Of a stretch of DNA of 64,000 bases, positions 1 through 8,995 are shown in pieces. Location of the stretch: contig NZ_JHBW01000087.1 in the NCBI RefSeq assembly GCF_001273845.1, forward strand, positions 620,001 through 684,000, in the 5' to 3' direction. Origin of the DNA: Leucobacter musarum subsp. musarum. GTDB taxonomy: Bacteria; Actinomycetota; Actinomycetes; Actinomycetales; Microbacteriaceae. The stretch's first letter is position 1. Each line of letters starts with the position of its first letter. The notes beneath the pieces were generated by a model that was not told the origin of the DNA, did no database searches, and saw only the letters and a program-made list of their open reading frames with translations. The translations under genes and the position numbers were made by a program.

Positions 1-1722
1 GTCAGGGAGCACCTGGTCGGGCGCACGCTCTTCGGGAGTCAAGGGGCGCTGCGTCACGTCACGCTCCCCGAACCATCGCGCGGCTTCCCGAAGCCCGGCG
101 ATGTCGGCAACTCCGATGCGAAAGCGGGGGCCGGTCAGCAACCGGATGAGCTCGCCACCGGCGTCTGCATACCAGAGGCATCGCAGCGCACTGACCACGT
201 CGGTGACCTCGGGGGTCGATAGCAGGCCGCCGAGACCGACGATGCGCGCCGGCACGCCGACCTCCGCGAGTGCGGCGGCGAACGCCGCCATCGACCCGCG
301 CGTGCGGAAGATCACCGCGGCTGTGGGAAGTTCGCCGTGCGCTTCGACGTGCTGCAACCGTGCGTCGCGCATCCATTCGGCGACCGCAACACGTTCCTCG
401 TGCACGGTCTCGGGATATCGCCATTCCACGCCGCCGCTTCCGGCTCCGGGCCGAGGCGCCAGCACCGGGACGTCAATGAGCGATTCGGCAGCGAGCGGCC
501 GCGCAATGGCGTTCGCGATATCGAGCACAGTTTTCGGGTTGCGCCAGCTTGTGGAGAGCGTCAGGGTCGCCGGTTCCGACCGCAAAGCCCTCTCCGGTTC
601 GTGGCGGTCTGCCCCGTCGACCTTCCGCGGAGCAAAATCGGCATGGAATGATTGCAGACCCTCAGCGGAGGCGCCGCGCCATCCGTAGATGGACTGATGC
701 GGGTCACCGACGGCCATGACCGACCCTCCCGAAAAAATTCGTGAGAGGAAGCGCGTCTGGCCGACCGACGTGTCTTGCACTTCATCGAGCAGCACCACGC
801 GGTGCCGACGGCGAAGCACTCGCCGTGCCTCTCGCGACTGCTCGATCGCCTCGGTGGCAAGCGCCAACTGGTCGGGGAACTCGATGACCCCGCGCTGTTG
901 TTTCTCAGCGGCATACGCTCGAGCCAGGCGTGTGATGAGCGGGGTTTCGGCAAGGCTCGCCACGGCGTCTCGCACCGGTGCGTACTGCTTGCCGCTCGGC
1001 TCGCGCCCGATCTCGTTCTCGTTGTACGGGAGGTGAATGACCCGCCTGAATTCTTCGACCACTCGGTCGACACGGTCAAGCGAGGTGAGGTTGTCCGCGA
1101 CCGCGTGGTCGAGTGCGAGCAAGTGGCGAACCAGTTCAGGCACCCGCAACTCGCTGTCGATGAGCGCAGGGTCGTGACTCGTGAGCACGACCTCGCGTGC
1201 GATGCGCCAGGCCGTCGCTTCATCGATCACCGATGCTCCCGGAGCTACTCCGGCAGCGATGCCGAATTCTTGCAGCACCCCGGCTGCGAACGCGTTGTAG
1301 GTGCTGACCTCTGGAATCTCGAGCCCGTCGGCGAGCAGTGCTTGGAGTTCACCGGCCCGCTCGATTTCACCGGGTTCGAGGGTTCCGCGTTCCTCGGAGT
1401 CGCGCAATCGCTCCGCAAACACCGCCAGGCGCAGTGAAATGCGCTCGCGCAGCTCACCGGCGGCCTTCCGGGTGAACGTGAGGCCCAGCACCTCGTCGGG
1501 GGCGGCGAGGCCATTCGCCACGAGCCAGACGACGCGATTGGCCATCGTCTCGGTCTTGCCGCTGCCGGCGCCCGCGACGACCAGCGTCGAACTGCCGAGC
1601 GGGTGCTCGATCACGCCGCGTTGCTCGGCCGTCGGCACCAGTGGAGTCGACGGCGGTACCGCGAGAATTTCAGCGATGCGGGTCGCGGAGAACACCGGTT
1701 CGCGTTGTGCATCAGCGGTCAT
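1..1722 (-). CDS. UvrD/PcrA-type DNA helicase, AdnB-like subunit (partial, 3' end off window)
   Basis: This superfamily 1A helicase lacks its C-terminus because the frame is still open at the left edge. The N-terminus has a Walker A motif GAGSGKT at about residues 51-57, and the Walker B/DExx box VVLLDEVQDTS and the motif VGDPHQSIYGWRG follow. The ATG at 1722 overlaps the stop of the upstream helicase-nuclease gene as ATGA, so the two are translationally coupled. A coupled pair of UvrD-like proteins, one with a RecB-type nuclease domain, is the hallmark of actinobacterial AdnAB, which resects double-strand breaks. The family call is firm. Assignment as AdnB rests on the partner and order, because the C-terminal nuclease domain expected of AdnB is outside the window. 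Confidence 0.85.
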   Translation of the reverse strand, partial: MTADAQREPVFSATRIAEILAVPPSTPLVPTAEQRGVIEHPLGSSTLVVAGAGSGKTETMANRVVWLVANGLAAPDEVLGLTFTRKAAGELRERISLRLAVFAERLRDSEERGTLEPGEIERAGELQALLADGLEIPEVSTYNAFAAGVLQEFGIAAGVAPGASVIDEATAWRIAREVVLTSHDPALIDSELRVPELVRHLLALDHAVADNLTSLDRVDRVVEEFRRVIHLPYNENEIGREPSGKQYAPVRDAVASLAETPLITRLARAYAAEKQQRGVIEFPDQLALATEAIEQSREARRVLRRRHRVVLLDEVQDTSVGQTRFLSRIFSGGSVMAVGDPHQSIYGWRGASAEGLQSFHADFAPRKVDGADRHEPERALRSEPATLTLSTSWRNPKTVLDIANAIARPLAAESLIDVPVLAPRPGAGSGGVEWRYPETVHEERVAVAEWMRDARLQHVEAHGELPTAAVIFRTRGSMAAFAAALAEVGVPARIVGLGGLLSTPEVTDVVSALRCLWYADAGGELIRLLTGPRFRIGVADIAGLREAARWFGERDVTQRPLTPEERAPDQVLPD

Positions 1723-4700
1723 GCGCGGCTCACCGCCGGGATCACATGCAGGCGGCAGTTGCCCGGCTGGTGCGGGTCTGAGCAGTGGTGTTCGACCCGT
1801 GCGGTGAAGCTCCCGCCCGCCATCACACGGGCGACCGCCGACACCCGTTCCGCAAAGGCGTCGCGGGCTTCGTCGGTGAGCGGCTGCTGCACACGCTCGA
1901 TGAACCCTTTCTGTTTCGCCGCGTCCGGGTGCACGTAGAGCAGACGCGCGCCACCGCTGCGCGCTGCCCCGGTCTCGAATGCACCGAGCAGCACCCCGAG
2001 CTGATAGGCCTGCAACTGCGCGTGCTGTTCTGAAGCTGGACCACTCGGTGGCGTGCGCCCGGTTTTCAGGTCGAGGACGGTCACTTCTTCTGCACCATCA
2101 GCGGTCTCCCGTCGTTCCAAACGGTCGGCGATGCCACGCAATTCAGCGCGGTCGATGCGCACCTTGAATGCCGCCTCGGTTCCGATGAGCTCGCGATCTG
2201 ACGTCGTGAACTCCTGGAGGTAGGCGGCGAGCCCGGCGGTCATCGCGCGCGCGAGACGCTCGGTGCGTTCGGCTTCCCAGGGGGCGACGAACGGCAACTT
2301 CGCCCACTCCTGCTGCACGATTTTCAGGAGCGCATCGGGGTCGGGCTCGGTCGCCGTTTCGAATGCATGGTGCAGCAGTGTGCCGAGGCTCGCCTGGACG
2401 CTGCCCGATCCGCCGCCCAGACTGGAGACTGCCCAATCGAGTGGGCACGTCTCGGCACGTTCGAGCTGCGATGGGCTGACACCGACCGTCGCGTCAGGGT
2501 CGGCTTCGAGGTCGGTGAGCGGCGCGCTGGTGCTCGGGGGGCGGACTCCGTACCAGTCATCGGGGTGCGCCCCCGGCACCTCCGCGCGCGCCAGCGCGAC
2601 GAGCGTTGACTGCGCCTCGGTATCATCTGCATCCGTGACCACGCGGCGTCGCATGGCCGCCACCTGCCCACGCAGCGTCAGGCGCGTGCTGGGCAAACCG
2701 ACGACCACGTGCTCACGACCGAGCCCGAAGAATGCGCTGGGATGCTGCTGCTCGTCGCCGATCGCGACCACCAGCAGTTCACCGCGAGCCCGCGCACAGC
2801 TGTGGGCGAACAGGCGCAGCTCGTCATGCATCGTGTCGCGTCGGGAAGGCGCGGTCGCAGCCGCACCGCGCAGCCAGCGTTCGAGGGCTGCCGTGCCCAG
2901 CAGCGAGCCGCGCGAGCGCAAATTGGGCCAGGCACCGTCTTGCACCCCGACCACCGCAACGATCGAGAATTCGCGCCCGATCGCTCCCTGCGGGGTCGTG
3001 ACGGTGACTGCGGCGCGCTGGCTGCGCTGCGCCAGCGAATCTTCGGGCACCGTGCTTTCGAGCACATCGCTCAGCAGCGCGTCGATCGGCTGAGCACTCG
3101 CCGATTCCTCGTGTCGCTGCAGGGCGTAGAAGAGGCCCATCACCGCATCGAGCGAGCGGTGGGCGTCGTCGGCCCGTGCGCCTCGCGCGTCTAACGCGTC
3201 GGCCTGCCATGTGGGCGCGAGTCGCGTGCCGTCCCACACCGCCCAGAGCGTTTCGCGAGCCGTGCCTCCGGCCTCACGCACGCGTGTAGCCGCCTGGGCG
3301 ATCAGACCGAGACGGCGCAGTGTGCGACCGCCGGCGCTGTCGACGAGGGGTGTCGCACCGGGAAACGCGAACGCATCGAGCACGAGCGCGTCAATGGGCT
3401 CGGTCGCCCGCGATGCAGCAGCAGCGTCTCGGCGTTCTTGGAGCAGCAGAGCGCCGCGCAGTCGACGCACGGCGACCGGATCGAGGCCGCCGATGACCCC
3501 GCCCGCCAGCCGCATGATCTCGTCTGCTGTCAGCGTTCGAAAGCCCAGTGCGTGCTGCAGCAACTCCACGAGTTCTCGGACGATCCGATGCTCGCGCAGT
3601 ACCAACCCCCCGGATGCGATGCCGGTGGGCACTTGGTGCACCGCGAGCGCGCGAGCAACGCGCATCGCCTCGCCACGGCTGCGACAGATCACCGCCATAT
3701 CGTTCCAGTCGACGGCTGGCCCACCGTCGAGGCCGAGATGCCGCGCGCGCAATCGGTGCGCGATGATGCCGAGTTGCTCAGCCGGCGACTCGGCACGGGC
3801 GAACTGCACCGCATTCGCCGCCGCCGACGCGGCGCCCGCTGCGTCAGGAGACGCTGCGGACGGAGTCGTTTCGGGCGATGCCGCCTCAGCGGCCCGCTGC
3901 GCGCCGGCACCGGCTGTACCGATGCGATCGGTGAGCGAGCGAACGAACCTGCGCAGTGTTGCGTGCTGCCGATGCACCCGATCGAGCGTCACGCACGCTT
4001 CATCAGGCACGCCGGCCGCGGCACGTGATCGCAGTTGCTCGGGAGGGACGCGTCGAGCCAGAGCTGCGTCGACGCCCGCGAGTACGCCTGCGCGCTCGCC
4101 CTGGAATGCCCCTGTCGCGATGTCAGGGTCGCCGAACACGACGATGCTGCTGCCGGCTTCGGCGCACGCCGCGAGCAAGGCGAGTGGCCCTTCGCCGAGT
4201 TCTTGCGCGTCATCGACGAGGATCAGGCGCGGCACCGCGAACGCCTGCCCCGAAGCGTGTGCGTCAGACCGCACCCCGTGTGCGCGAATCGCCGCTCCCG
4301 CAGCACGGAGCAAGGCGCTGGCGCTCGACTCCCCCGCGCGCGTGGCAAGAAGTCGGCGCTCGACCGCGTCGATGAGCTGCGCGGCGACCCGCCACCGCGA
4401 TGCGAGATCGGCGTCGGGGGCAAGCGAGTACGCGGAGTCGCTCGCAGCGGCACCGTCGAGCGTTGCGAGCAGCTCCGATGCCTGCAGCCCGTAGTCGTCG
4501 AGCACGCGCCCCAGGTCGCGCAGCTCGGCACGAAACGGAGCGGTCGCGAGCACCTCCGGAATGAGACCAGCGGCCGCTGCTGCGGCAGGGGCATCGATCT
4601 CAGCGATCACCTCGGCGATCACCTCGTCGTGCACGGTGCCGGTCAAGAGACGCGGGGCCTCGGTGCCGGCAATCGCGTGTTCACGCGCAAGCACGGCGAA

Positions 4701-4979
4701 CCCGAATGACGCCGCGGTACGCACCGGGGTGCCGCCGAGGGCGCGACCGATGCGACGCTCGACCCGGGCGCGCAGATCGGCGGCCACCAGGCGGTTCGGG
4801 GCGATCGCCAACACATCGCCTTCGCCCCACCCTTCACGCTCGTGTGCCTGACAGAACGCCTCGACGAGCACCAGCGTCTTGCCGCTGCCGGGAGCACCGA
4901 GTACGCGGGCGTGCTGCCCGGGTTCGAGGAGCGTCACGAGATCGCGTGCGTGCACCTGCGACGGGTCGAATTCGGTCAT
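1719..4979 (-). CDS. helicase-nuclease AdnA-like subunit with C-terminal PD-(D/E)XK domain
   Basis: The 1086-residue protein has a Walker A motif GAPGSGKT near residues 28-35, a UvrD-like motor body and a C-terminal RecB-family nuclease domain. In the nuclease, GIADRLE precedes VTVLDLKTGR (about 966-975, with the catalytic D and K) and the QLQAYQLGV helix. One cysteine (AETCPLDWAV) precedes the nuclease core, and two more lie near the end in HCSDPHQPGNC. This may be an iron-sulfur staple like that of AddB, but the usual CxxC spacing is not seen. Length and architecture match mycobacterial AdnA, which pairs with AdnB to resect DNA ends. The start is supported by a TAGGCT -10 element six bases upstream, which suggests a leaderless mRNA. 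Confidence 0.85.
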   Translation of the reverse strand: MTEFDPSQVHARDLVTLLEPGQHARVLGAPGSGKTLVLVEAFCQAHEREGWGEGDVLAIAPNRLVAADLRARVERRIGRALGGTPVRTAASFGFAVLAREHAIAGTEAPRLLTGTVHDEVIAEVIAEIDAPAAAAAAGLIPEVLATAPFRAELRDLGRVLDDYGLQASELLATLDGAAASDSAYSLAPDADLASRWRVAAQLIDAVERRLLATRAGESSASALLRAAGAAIRAHGVRSDAHASGQAFAVPRLILVDDAQELGEGPLALLAACAEAGSSIVVFGDPDIATGAFQGERAGVLAGVDAALARRVPPEQLRSRAAAGVPDEACVTLDRVHRQHATLRRFVRSLTDRIGTAGAGAQRAAEAASPETTPSAASPDAAGAASAAANAVQFARAESPAEQLGIIAHRLRARHLGLDGGPAVDWNDMAVICRSRGEAMRVARALAVHQVPTGIASGGLVLREHRIVRELVELLQHALGFRTLTADEIMRLAGGVIGGLDPVAVRRLRGALLLQERRDAAAASRATEPIDALVLDAFAFPGATPLVDSAGGRTLRRLGLIAQAATRVREAGGTARETLWAVWDGTRLAPTWQADALDARGARADDAHRSLDAVMGLFYALQRHEESASAQPIDALLSDVLESTVPEDSLAQRSQRAAVTVTTPQGAIGREFSIVAVVGVQDGAWPNLRSRGSLLGTAALERWLRGAAATAPSRRDTMHDELRLFAHSCARARGELLVVAIGDEQQHPSAFFGLGREHVVVGLPSTRLTLRGQVAAMRRRVVTDADDTEAQSTLVALARAEVPGAHPDDWYGVRPPSTSAPLTDLEADPDATVGVSPSQLERAETCPLDWAVSSLGGGSGSVQASLGTLLHHAFETATEPDPDALLKIVQQEWAKLPFVAPWEAERTERLARAMTAGLAAYLQEFTTSDRELIGTEAAFKVRIDRAELRGIADRLERRETADGAEEVTVLDLKTGRTPPSGPASEQHAQLQAYQLGVLLGAFETGAARSGGARLLYVHPDAAKQKGFIERVQQPLTDEARDAFAERVSAVARVMAGGSFTARVEHHCSDPHQPGNCRLHVIPAVSRA

Positions 4980-4985
4980 ATCGTC

Positions 4986-4991
4986 AGCCTA
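4986..4991 (-). promoter_or_regulatory. -10 element (TAGGCT) of adnA-like gene, leaderless
   Basis: TAGGCT on the minus strand ends six bases before the ATG at 4979, so transcription should begin at or next to the start codon. No Shine-Dalgarno sequence could fit. Confidence 0.6.
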
Positions 4992-5128
4992 CTGAGCGCC
5001 GCCGACAATCTCGGTGCACCCGTTCTGAGGCGGCCGACCAGCGTGCGGCGGGCGGCTATCGCCGGGTGCATCGGTGCGCTGCTGGCGAACGCACCGCTTC
5101 ACCGGGCCGGCTCGGTGCGCACCGCCCG

Positions 5129-5134
5129 TAGACT
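5129..5134 (+). promoter_or_regulatory. -10 element (TAGACT) upstream of DUF3107 gene
   Basis: TAGACT lies about 50 bases before the GTG at 5185. Unlike many neighbours this gene would have a leader with a good ribosome binding site. No clear -35 is visible. Confidence 0.45.
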
Positions 5135-5184
5135 CGATTTCAGACGCATGTGGCGATCCCGCCACCGCACTTTCAGGAGGCCCC

Positions 5185-5409
5185 GTGGAAATCCGCATCG
5201 GTATCAAGCACTCTCCCCGTGAACTCGCGTTCGACACCGACGCGAGCGCGGATCAGGTGCGCAGCAGCATCGAAGACGCCGCGTCGAAGGGCGACGCGCT
5301 CGTGTCGTTCTCGGACGTCAAGGGCCATCAGTACCTGGTGAACACGGAGTCGATCACCTACGTCGAGCTCGGCGGCGAAGGCGGCCGCAAGGTCGGCTTC
5401 ATCAGCTGA
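5185..5409 (+). CDS. DUF3107 family small protein
   Basis: This 74-residue protein begins MEIRIGIKHSPRELAF and ends GGRKVGFIS, matching the short actinobacterial DUF3107 family (as I recall, Rv3208A/TB9.4 in Mycobacterium tuberculosis). Its function is unknown. The GTG start is chosen because an AGGAGG box ends four bases upstream. Longer in-frame readings back to 5074 lack a ribosome site and add a non-conserved arginine-rich stretch. It is predicted cytosolic and has no membrane segment. It converges on coaBC across a shared terminator hairpin. Confidence 0.88.
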   Translation: MEIRIGIKHSPRELAFDTDASADQVRSSIEDAASKGDALVSFSDVKGHQYLVNTESITYVELGGEGGRKVGFIS

Positions 5410-5448
5410 CGCGCTCGTCACGATCGCCCGAGACCTGACGTCTCGTCA

Positions 5449-5491
5449 CGACGCTGCCCGGTGAACCCCTGAGGTTCACCGGGCAGCGTCG
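5449..5491. terminator. bidirectional hairpin terminator between DUF3107 gene and coaBC
   Basis: A perfect 19-bp stem with a 5-base loop (arms 5449-5467 and 5473-5491) is followed on the plus strand by a short T-rich stretch (GTTTCGT). It sits between two convergent genes and can serve both. Confidence 0.85.
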
Positions 5492-5509
5492 TTTCGTGGA
5501 CGGGGCCGC

Positions 5510-6898
5510 CTACCCGCGCAGTGCGTCTCGCACCGCATCGAGCAGTTCGTCGGCGACGTCTCGCTTGCTGCCCGAAGCCACCGCGGCGCGCTCGCCGTCG
5601 TCGGCGAGCAGATGCAGCGTGTTCTCGGTGGATTCGAATCCGGCGTCCCAACCGACCGCGTTGACGGCGAGCAGGTCGACACCCTTGCGCGCGAGCTTAC
5701 GACGACCTCGCTCGAGCAGTTCGTCTTCGCTCTCCGCCGTTTCGGCGGCAAACCCGACGATGATCTGCCCGGGCCGGCGCTCGTGCACCAGCCCGACGAG
5801 GATGTCGGGGTTTTCGACGAGTTCGAGCACGGGAGCCGAGCCGGGCGCGTCTTCCTTGCGGATCTTATGTTCGGCGACGTTCGCGACACGGTAATCGGCG
5901 ACGGCCGCGGCCATGATGATGGCTTCGGCACCCGCGGCGGCGGCGCGAGCGGCGGTCTCAAGTTCGGCGGTCGTGCCGACCGGCACCACGCGCACGGCGG
6001 CCCGATCTCGCACCTCGTCGAGCACGGCGTTGTCGATGTTGGCGGCGAGGAGCACCACCTTCGCTCCGCGATCCGCTGCGGCAGCGGCAACGGCGACCCC
6101 CTGCCGGCCGCTCGAACGGTTGCCCAGGTAGCGCACCGGGTCGATGGGCTCACGGGTTCCGCCGGCGGTCACGAGAATGCGCAGCCCCGCCAGGTCTGGA
6201 GTATGGACCGCGCCCGACGTATCGATGCGCGCCGAGTCGAACGCCTCGGCAGCGGTGGTCTCGAGGGGCGCTTCCGTCGCGATCGTCGGTGCGGCAACCG
6301 TCGGCGGCGCGTCGACGAGGTCCGGGTGATCCGGCGCATCGGTCGCCTCAGCCGCATCTTCGACCTCGATCGCACCCGACAAGAGTTCGCGCACGCGAGC
6401 GGCAATGGTGTCGGGCTCGCTCATGCGCCCCGGCCCGGTATCGGCGCCGGTCAGCCGCCCCGACTCCGGCCCCACGAAGTGCACGCCGCGCGATCGCAGA
6501 ATCGCCACGTTGTCTTGCGTCGCCGGGTGCTGCCACATCTCCGTGTGCATCGCGGGCGCCACCAGCACCGGTGCACGCGTCGCGAGCAGCGTGGTGCCGA
6601 GCAGGTCATCGGCGAGGCCCGCGGTCATGCGCGCGAGGGTGTTCGCGGTCGCGGGCGCCACGACGATCAGATCGGCGTGCTGACCGAGCGCCACATGGCG
6701 CACCTCGGGCACATCCTCGTGCACCGACGTCGTGACCGGATTGCGGCTGATCGCCTCCCACGTTGGCTTTCCGACGAACTTCAGGGCGTCTTCGGTCGGC
6801 ACGACGTGTACCTCGTGCCCCTCCTCGACCAGGGTCCGGGCGAGCAGCACAACCTTGTACGCGGCGATGCCGCCGGTGACTCCGAGCACGATGTTCAT
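5510..6898 (-). CDS. coaBC: bifunctional phosphopantothenoylcysteine decarboxylase / phosphopantothenate-cysteine ligase
   Basis: CoaBC makes 4'-phosphopantetheine for coenzyme A. The N-terminal flavoprotein (CoaC) half shows VTGGIAAYK, the His of HVALGQHAD (about residue 68), APATANT and PAMHTEMW. The C-terminal CoaB half starts near residue 238 with VTAGGTREPIDPVRYLGNRS. The start is set at 6898 because a GGGAGGATGG box precedes it and MNIVLGVTGG is the conserved N-terminus. Upstream readings to 7123 run into rlmC. Two oddities: the cysteine preceding GPGRM in E. coli (ACGD) is not present (TGAD, residues 150-153), and the interdomain linker (about 175-235) is long and acidic. Confidence 0.95.
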   Translation of the reverse strand: MNIVLGVTGGIAAYKVVLLARTLVEEGHEVHVVPTEDALKFVGKPTWEAISRNPVTTSVHEDVPEVRHVALGQHADLIVVAPATANTLARMTAGLADDLLGTTLLATRAPVLVAPAMHTEMWQHPATQDNVAILRSRGVHFVGPESGRLTGADTGPGRMSEPDTIAARVRELLSGAIEVEDAAEATDAPDHPDLVDAPPTVAAPTIATEAPLETTAAEAFDSARIDTSGAVHTPDLAGLRILVTAGGTREPIDPVRYLGNRSSGRQGVAVAAAAADRGAKVVLLAANIDNAVLDEVRDRAAVRVVPVGTTAELETAARAAAAGAEAIIMAAAVADYRVANVAEHKIRKEDAPGSAPVLELVENPDILVGLVHERRPGQIIVGFAAETAESEDELLERGRRKLARKGVDLLAVNAVGWDAGFESTENTLHLLADDGERAAVASGSKRDVADELLDAVRDALRG

Positions 6899-6948
6899 GG
6901 GGCCATCCTCCCATCCCCGCACCGAATCGGGATACGGCGCGACCGAGA

Positions 6949-8127
6949 TCAGACTCGCCGCTCGAGCAGCACCATCACTTCGAGGTGGTTCGTGTGCGGA
7001 AACATGTCGAAGACGCGCGCACTGCCCACCGACCATGACGGCATGGCCGCGAGATCGCGCGCGAGGCTCTCGGGGTTGCAGCTCGAATAGATGACACGCT
7101 GCACGGGCGCTGCCTCGAGCCACTCCGCGAGCTGCGCACCGATGCCGCGGCGCGGCGGGTTCACGATGACGGTGTGTGGGATCTGCTCAGCCGGTGCGGC
7201 GAGCGCGTAGGCGGTGGCGTCGGCGACGACGAAGTCGGCTGCGATCCCGGCGTCTGCAGCGCTGCGTCGGGCCGATTCGATCGCCGACGCACTGATTTCG
7301 ACACCCTGCACGCGAGGCGCTGCGGCTTCGGTGCGCGACGATCGGAGCGCGTCTCGGGCGGCGATGGCGCAGTGGAGCGCGAACCCGCCGACGCCGCAGT
7401 AGAGGTCCCAGATCGATACGGGGCGCTCGGCGACCACCCACTCGGCCGCCTGAGCGTAGAGTGCGCGTGCCACCGACGTATTCGTCTGGAAGAAGCTCTG
7501 CGGTCGCAGGTGCAGCGAGATATCGCCGAGCTCCATCTCGAGCGATGATCCGAGCAGCAGCTCCTCGCGCTCGCCCTCGAGCACCGCCTTGTGCTCGGGC
7601 AGCAGATTCACGCTGACCACGGCGGCACGCGGCACCCGGCGCAGCAGGTCCGGGAGCGCCTTGCGTAGCGTCTGCAGCGCCTGCTGCGTGCGCACAACGA
7701 AGCGCAGCATCAGCGCGCCCGAGGGCGCCAGCGTGAGATGCACGAACTTCAGTTCGCCGCGCTTCGTCGGAACGTCGTAGGGCGCGAGTCGGGTCGCTTC
7801 GAGAAACGCCCCGAGCGGCGGGATCGCCTCGCGGATGCCGGGCTCCTGGATCAGGCAGTCGCGCAGGTCGACGCCTCGTCCGTCTGGCCCGAGGATGCCG
7901 AGCGTCACGCGCCCGGCGCTTCCTCCGACGACGAGCTTCGCCTTGTTGCGGAAGTCGGCGACTCCCCCGGCAACGCTCGGCAACCACTGCGCTTCGGCAA
8001 CCCGCGGCAGCAGCTCGCGGCACCGACGCTCCTTATCGGTGAGCTGTTTCAGGTACGGCGTTTCGATGAGCGCGCACGATCGGCAGCGCCCCGCCTCGAA
8101 GTAGGCGCAGTGCGGAACGGTCAGCAT
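6949..8127 (-). CDS. rlmC: 23S rRNA (uracil-C5)-methyltransferase, RlmC/RumB type
   Basis: This 392-residue SAM-dependent methyltransferase belongs to the TrmA/RlmCD family. The N-terminal cysteines of CAYFEAGRCRSC (about residues 7-18) and a further Cys in DLRDCLIQE match the Fe-S ligands. The SAM pocket is DLYCGVGGFALH, and the catalytic Cys is in SSCNPESLARDL near the C-terminus. The compact length without an N-terminal TRAM domain favours RlmC (U747) over RlmD. It follows the ferritin-fold gene by 7 bases and is probably cotranscribed with it. Specificity for U747 is inferred from similarity only. Confidence 0.85.
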   Translation of the reverse strand: MLTVPHCAYFEAGRCRSCALIETPYLKQLTDKERRCRELLPRVAEAQWLPSVAGGVADFRNKAKLVVGGSAGRVTLGILGPDGRGVDLRDCLIQEPGIREAIPPLGAFLEATRLAPYDVPTKRGELKFVHLTLAPSGALMLRFVVRTQQALQTLRKALPDLLRRVPRAAVVSVNLLPEHKAVLEGEREELLLGSSLEMELGDISLHLRPQSFFQTNTSVARALYAQAAEWVVAERPVSIWDLYCGVGGFALHCAIAARDALRSSRTEAAAPRVQGVEISASAIESARRSAADAGIAADFVVADATAYALAAPAEQIPHTVIVNPPRRGIGAQLAEWLEAAPVQRVIYSSCNPESLARDLAAMPSWSVGSARVFDMFPHTNHLEVMVLLERRV

Positions 8128-8134
8128 CGTCGCC

Positions 8135-8854
8135 TCAGGCGGTCAGCCCCAGGCCGTCCATGCGGCGGATGTGGTCGGCGATGAGCTCGGTGAAGACCGG
8201 CTCGACCTCGCTTGCGACGAACGGGCGGTGGTCGCTGAGCGACAGCACCGCACGCGACACGAGCAGGGTGTCGCCCACCAGGCGGCGCCCCCAGAGCGCG
8301 AGCCAGCTCGCGAGCTCTGCATCGGCGGCGAGGGCCTCTTCGAGCAGCGACTTCAGCTCGGGTCGACCGGTGTCGTTGCTCAGGATCGCGATGGCCTCCG
8401 TGCGGTACCCGTCGCTCAGCCCGCCCGCGAGGCTCGCGAAGAAGTCGTCGAACAGCCCGCCGACGAGGTAGAGCGACAGCACGTGCTGGTGCCAGTCGTC
8501 GGCATCGATGCGCTCGACGTACGAGTCGATCACCGTCGAGAACGGTTCCATGACGATGTGAGGCTCGTGCCCGCGCTCACGAATCTCGTTCGTGAGCTGC
8601 TGATGCTTCGCGAGTGTCTGCCCGGCGACGCGCGCCAGCACATCCTTCGCTTTGAGCGAGGGTGCTCCTGCAACCGCACGCGTGGCGGCCTCGTAGAGCT
8701 CGAGCTGCAGATAGGCGGTCAGCCCGAGAAACGGCAGGATCGCGGGAGCGAACTCGGCGAGCTCGACGCGCTCGGTGTCGCTGTCGTCACCGCGCGAGCG
8801 CAGTTTACGCTGCGGGGCGCTCTTTCGGCGCAGTCCTTTGATCCACTCGAACAC
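8135..8854 (-). CDS. ferritin-like fold protein (MiaE-like family)
   Basis: The 239-residue, mostly helical protein matches the actinobacterial ferritin-like or tRNA-hydroxylase-like family encoded divergently from a DEAD-box helicase (as I recall, Rv3210c beside rhlE). Candidate metal ligands include LELYEAATRA, KHQQLTNEIRERGHE and the Asp pair LVGGLFDDFFAS. The exact reaction is unknown. The start is a GTG at 8854, supported by a TAAGCT -10 six bases upstream (leaderless). The N-terminus is basic (KGLRRKSAPQRKLRSR), which may suit RNA contact. A diiron or other oxidoreductase role is an inference. Confidence 0.75.
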   Translation of the reverse strand: MFEWIKGLRRKSAPQRKLRSRGDDSDTERVELAEFAPAILPFLGLTAYLQLELYEAATRAVAGAPSLKAKDVLARVAGQTLAKHQQLTNEIRERGHEPHIVMEPFSTVIDSYVERIDADDWHQHVLSLYLVGGLFDDFFASLAGGLSDGYRTEAIAILSNDTGRPELKSLLEEALAADAELASWLALWGRRLVGDTLLVSRAVLSLSDHRPFVASEVEPVFTELIADHIRRMDGLGLTA

Positions 8855-8860
8855 CCTGTC

Positions 8861-8866
8861 AGCTTA
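8861..8866 (-). promoter_or_regulatory. -10 element (TAAGCT), leaderless, ferritin-like gene
   Basis: TAAGCT on the minus strand ends six bases before the GTG at 8854, and it fixes that GTG as the likely start. Confidence 0.55.
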
Positions 8867-8891
8867 CCGTCGCCATGGGGATGCCCTGGAA

Positions 8892-8897
8892 TAGACT
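8892..8897 (+). promoter_or_regulatory. -10 element (TAGACT) upstream of DEAD-box helicase
   Basis: TAGACT about 100 bases before the helicase ATG implies a long 5' leader. Long leaders are common for cold-responsive DEAD helicases, but no known leader motif is recognised here. Confidence 0.4.
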
Positions 8898-8995
8898 GAC
8901 CGGGAACGACCATAACGCCAGGGCCACCGGAGCCCCGGCCGCTGCGCTCTATCGAATCGCGCGCGCAGCACCGCACCGATCGAACAGGACGCACT

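Noticed and set aside
5628-5650. T-loop-like GGATTCGAATCC resembling a tRNA T arm
   Set aside because: It lies inside coaBC in a conserved coding stretch, and no acceptor or anticodon stem can be formed around it.
6899-7123. N-terminal extension of coaBC upstream of 6898
   Set aside because: It overlaps rlmC, has no conserved sequence, and the internal ATG has a good ribosome site at the conserved MNIVLGVTGG.
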